Source: Candidatus Omnitrophota bacterium
GTDB lineage: Bacteria > Omnitrophota > Gorgyraeia > Tantalellales > Tantalellaceae
Length of the DNA stretch: 6,440 nt
Assembly: GCA_028717825.1 (NCBI GenBank)
Contig: JAQUNB010000068.1
Span: 1-6,440, forward strand
Direction: 5' to 3'
Position 1 is the stretch's first letter; every line of letters begins with the position of its first letter. Positions 5,218 to 6,440 of this stretch are shown piece after piece. The notes beneath the pieces were generated by a model. That model saw nothing but the letters and a program-made list of their open reading frames with translations. It was not told the origin of the DNA and ran no database searches. Made by a program: the position numbers and the translations under genes.

Positions 5218-6021
5218 ATGGGTAAGGTCGTTCTTGGGGTAATAGGGTGTGGAAATATGGGATCAGCTATAGTTAAAGGTATAGTTGATAAACATATATT
5301 ATCGCCTAAGAATATATGTTTGAACGATAAATGTGCTGAAAAGGCGCGTTCTCTGTCGAAAAAAACCGCCTGTCCGGTAAAAAATGTGTTCGAAATGCTC
5401 AAAGAAGCGGATTTTTTGCTTATTGCCATAAAACCTCAGGAATTTTCAACTTTTTCAAAAGAGATCTCTAATGCGGTTAGACCCGGAACTACGGTTATAT
5501 CGATCATGGCCGGGGTAAGTATTAATACAATAGTTCAAAAATTCGGTAAAAAACTTCCGGTCGCAAGGGTTATGCCGAATCTGGGTGCGATCGTTTCCGA
5601 AAGTATGACGTGTATCTCATATAACGGCAAGGTCCCGAGGAAATCCTTTATCAAAAATATTTTTGGTTCTATAGGCAAGGTGATCGAAGTAAAGGAAAAC
5701 AAAATGGATGCGGTGACGGCTTTAGCGGGAAGCGGACCCGCCTATTTATTTTATCTGGCGGATTCCATGATAGAGGCCGCTAGGGAACATGGATTCGACA
5801 AAAAGGCAAGCGATGAACTTGTGATCCAGACTTTATATGGCGCATCCGTTATCTTAAGACATACCGCCCATAGGGCCGGCTCTCTTATCCATAAAGTCGC
5901 GTCGAAGGGCGGTACCACGGAGGAGGCCCTTAAAGTTTTCAATGAGGGAGGGAAAAGAGCCCTTATAAAAAAGGCTATACACCAAGCTAAAAAACGGTCA
6001 AAAGAACTTTCACGGGGGTAA
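5218..6021 (+). CDS. proC: pyrroline-5-carboxylate reductase
   Basis: ProC is the cytoplasmic enzyme that reduces 1-pyrroline-5-carboxylate to L-proline with NAD(P)H, the last step of proline synthesis. From the ATG at 5218 it has 267 residues, the usual family length. The N-terminal Rossmann fold opens with VLGVIGCGNMGSAI (5-18). IKPQEFS (71-77), TTVISIMAGVSI (91-102) and VARVMPN (115-121) are the typical motifs of the nucleotide domain. The C-terminal helical dimer domain carries TALAGSGPAYLFYLADSMIE (167-186), QTLYGA (204-209) and the signature HKVASKGGTTEEAL (225-238), where Lys replaces the common Pro before GGTT. The helix AIHQAKKRSKELS ends the protein. yggT begins 2 nt after the stop, so the two are co-transcribed. 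In many bacteria proC sits with yggS and yggT beside division genes. Confidence 0.96.
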   Translation: MGKVVLGVIGCGNMGSAIVKGIVDKHILSPKNICLNDKCAEKARSLSKKTACPVKNVFEMLKEADFLLIAIKPQEFSTFSKEISNAVRPGTTVISIMAGVSINTIVQKFGKKLPVARVMPNLGAIVSESMTCISYNGKVPRKSFIKNIFGSIGKVIEVKENKMDAVTALAGSGPAYLFYLADSMIEAAREHGFDKKASDELVIQTLYGASVILRHTAHRAGSLIHKVASKGGTTEEALKVFNEGGKRALIKKAIHQAKKRSKELSRG

Positions 6022-6023
6022 AC

Positions 6024-6323
6024 ATGTTTGTCGTAAGCGAACTTTTACAGAGCCTTGCGTTACTTGTATCACTTGTCTTTAATATTTTATACTTTATTCT
6101 GGTCATAAGGATAATCCTGTCGTGGGTCAACGCGGATCCCTATAATGAGATAGTCCAGATAATTTATCGTGTAAGTGATCCTATTTTATGGCCGTTCAAA
6201 AAACTGCCGCTACGGGTCGGCGGTATCGATTTTTCCCCGATCATTGCGTTTTTGGTGCTTGCTTTTCTTAGGAATTTTATCGTTAATATCCTTTATCAGT
6301 TAGCCTATAGGATAAGCAGTTAG
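6024..6323 (+). CDS. yggT: YggT family integral membrane protein
   Basis: This is a 99-residue membrane protein of the YggT (YlmG) family. Two hydrophobic helices are visible, about 8-32 and 71-95, joined by a polar loop. Family motifs are RIILSWVN (29-36), SDPILWPFKK (51-60) and GGIDFSPIIA (66-75). The start is set by a G-rich site (ACGGGGG, overlapping the proC 3' end) before the ATG. The gap to proC is 2 nt and to the next gene 4 nt, so translation is probably coupled. The biochemical role is unsettled: members have been tied to osmotic stress tolerance and, in cyanobacteria and plastids, to nucleoid distribution and division. The family is often found near ftsZ, sepF or yggS in other bacteria. 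Many YggT proteins have a second copy of this unit; this is the short single-unit form. Confidence 0.93.
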   Translation: MFVVSELLQSLALLVSLVFNILYFILVIRIILSWVNADPYNEIVQIIYRVSDPILWPFKKLPLRVGGIDFSPIIAFLVLAFLRNFIVNILYQLAYRISS

Positions 6324-6327
6324 AAAA

Positions 6328-6440
6328 ATGAAGATAAGTATAAAAGTGGTCCCAAAAGCCTCACGCGAAGAAATAATCGAAAAAGATGGGTTAATAAAAG
6401 TTTATGTGAGGGAAGCTCCGGACAAGGGCAAAGCAAATAA
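6328..6440 (+). CDS. yggU: DUF167 (YggU family) protein, 3' truncated
   Basis: An ATG 4 nt after the yggT stop opens a frame running off the window: 37 codons plus 2 bases. The visible start, MKISIKVVPKASREEIIEK, then YVREAPDKGKAN, fits the DUF167 pattern in which a 'vkV-P-aSr' strand is followed by 'v-apPvdGkAN'. The usual P-V-D-G-K-A-N is P-D-K-G-K-A-N. Full-length members have about 70-100 residues, so roughly half is missing at the window edge. No strong ribosome binding site is visible (AGGA at 6310-6313 is 14 nt away), so translation probably depends on coupling to yggT. The function of the family is unknown. The order yggT-yggU is conserved in many bacteria, including E. coli. Confidence 0.85.
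   Translation, partial: MKISIKVVPKASREEIIEKDGLIKVYVREAPDKGKAN

Overview
The window holds the downstream part of a division and cell wall (dcw) cluster, followed by a second short operon. All genes are on the + strand. The organism is a bacterium that makes peptidoglycan and has moderate-to-low GC (roughly 40-45% by eye). The gene order, the style of the proteins and the AT-rich repeat-filled spacer suggest an uncultured Gram-negative lineage such as Omnitrophota (PVC group) or a neighbour. That placement is a guess from style, not from a search.

Layout. Operon 1 covers 2-4791: murC (5' truncated by the window edge), murB, ddl, ftsQ and an ftsA homologue, with gaps of 17-49 nt. Next comes a 426-nt spacer (4792-5217) with no supported gene. 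It holds a 14-bp tandem repeat, an imperfect 28-bp inverted repeat that folds back over about 136 nt, many short AAATGACAA/ATTTGTCAT-type repeats, and a strong hairpin just before the proC ribosome binding site. Operon 2 covers 5218-6440: proC, yggT and a DUF167 (yggU) gene cut by the window end, with gaps of 2-4 nt.

How the genes work together. MurC, MurB and Ddl are cytoplasmic enzymes of peptidoglycan precursor synthesis (L-Ala addition to UDP-MurNAc, formation of UDP-MurNAc, and D-Ala-D-Ala formation). FtsQ is a single-pass divisome protein with a POTRA domain. FtsA normally anchors FtsZ to the membrane. ProC makes proline, and YggT and DUF167 proteins often travel with division genes in bacteria.

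Main point of interest. The FtsA homologue aligns along most of its length with canonical FtsA and keeps the 1C region and a C-terminal amphipathic helix. However, all three actin-type nucleotide-binding motifs are eroded (DIGT to DADA, DIGGGTT to NISDDLT, GGG to GSG), and about 60 residues that normally form subdomain 2B are missing. The usual next gene, ftsZ, is not there; the repeat-rich spacer is. Together this suggests a pseudo-ATPase FtsA in a rearranged dcw cluster, possibly linked to a changed or absent FtsZ-based division system. Whether ftsZ lies elsewhere in the genome cannot be seen from this window.
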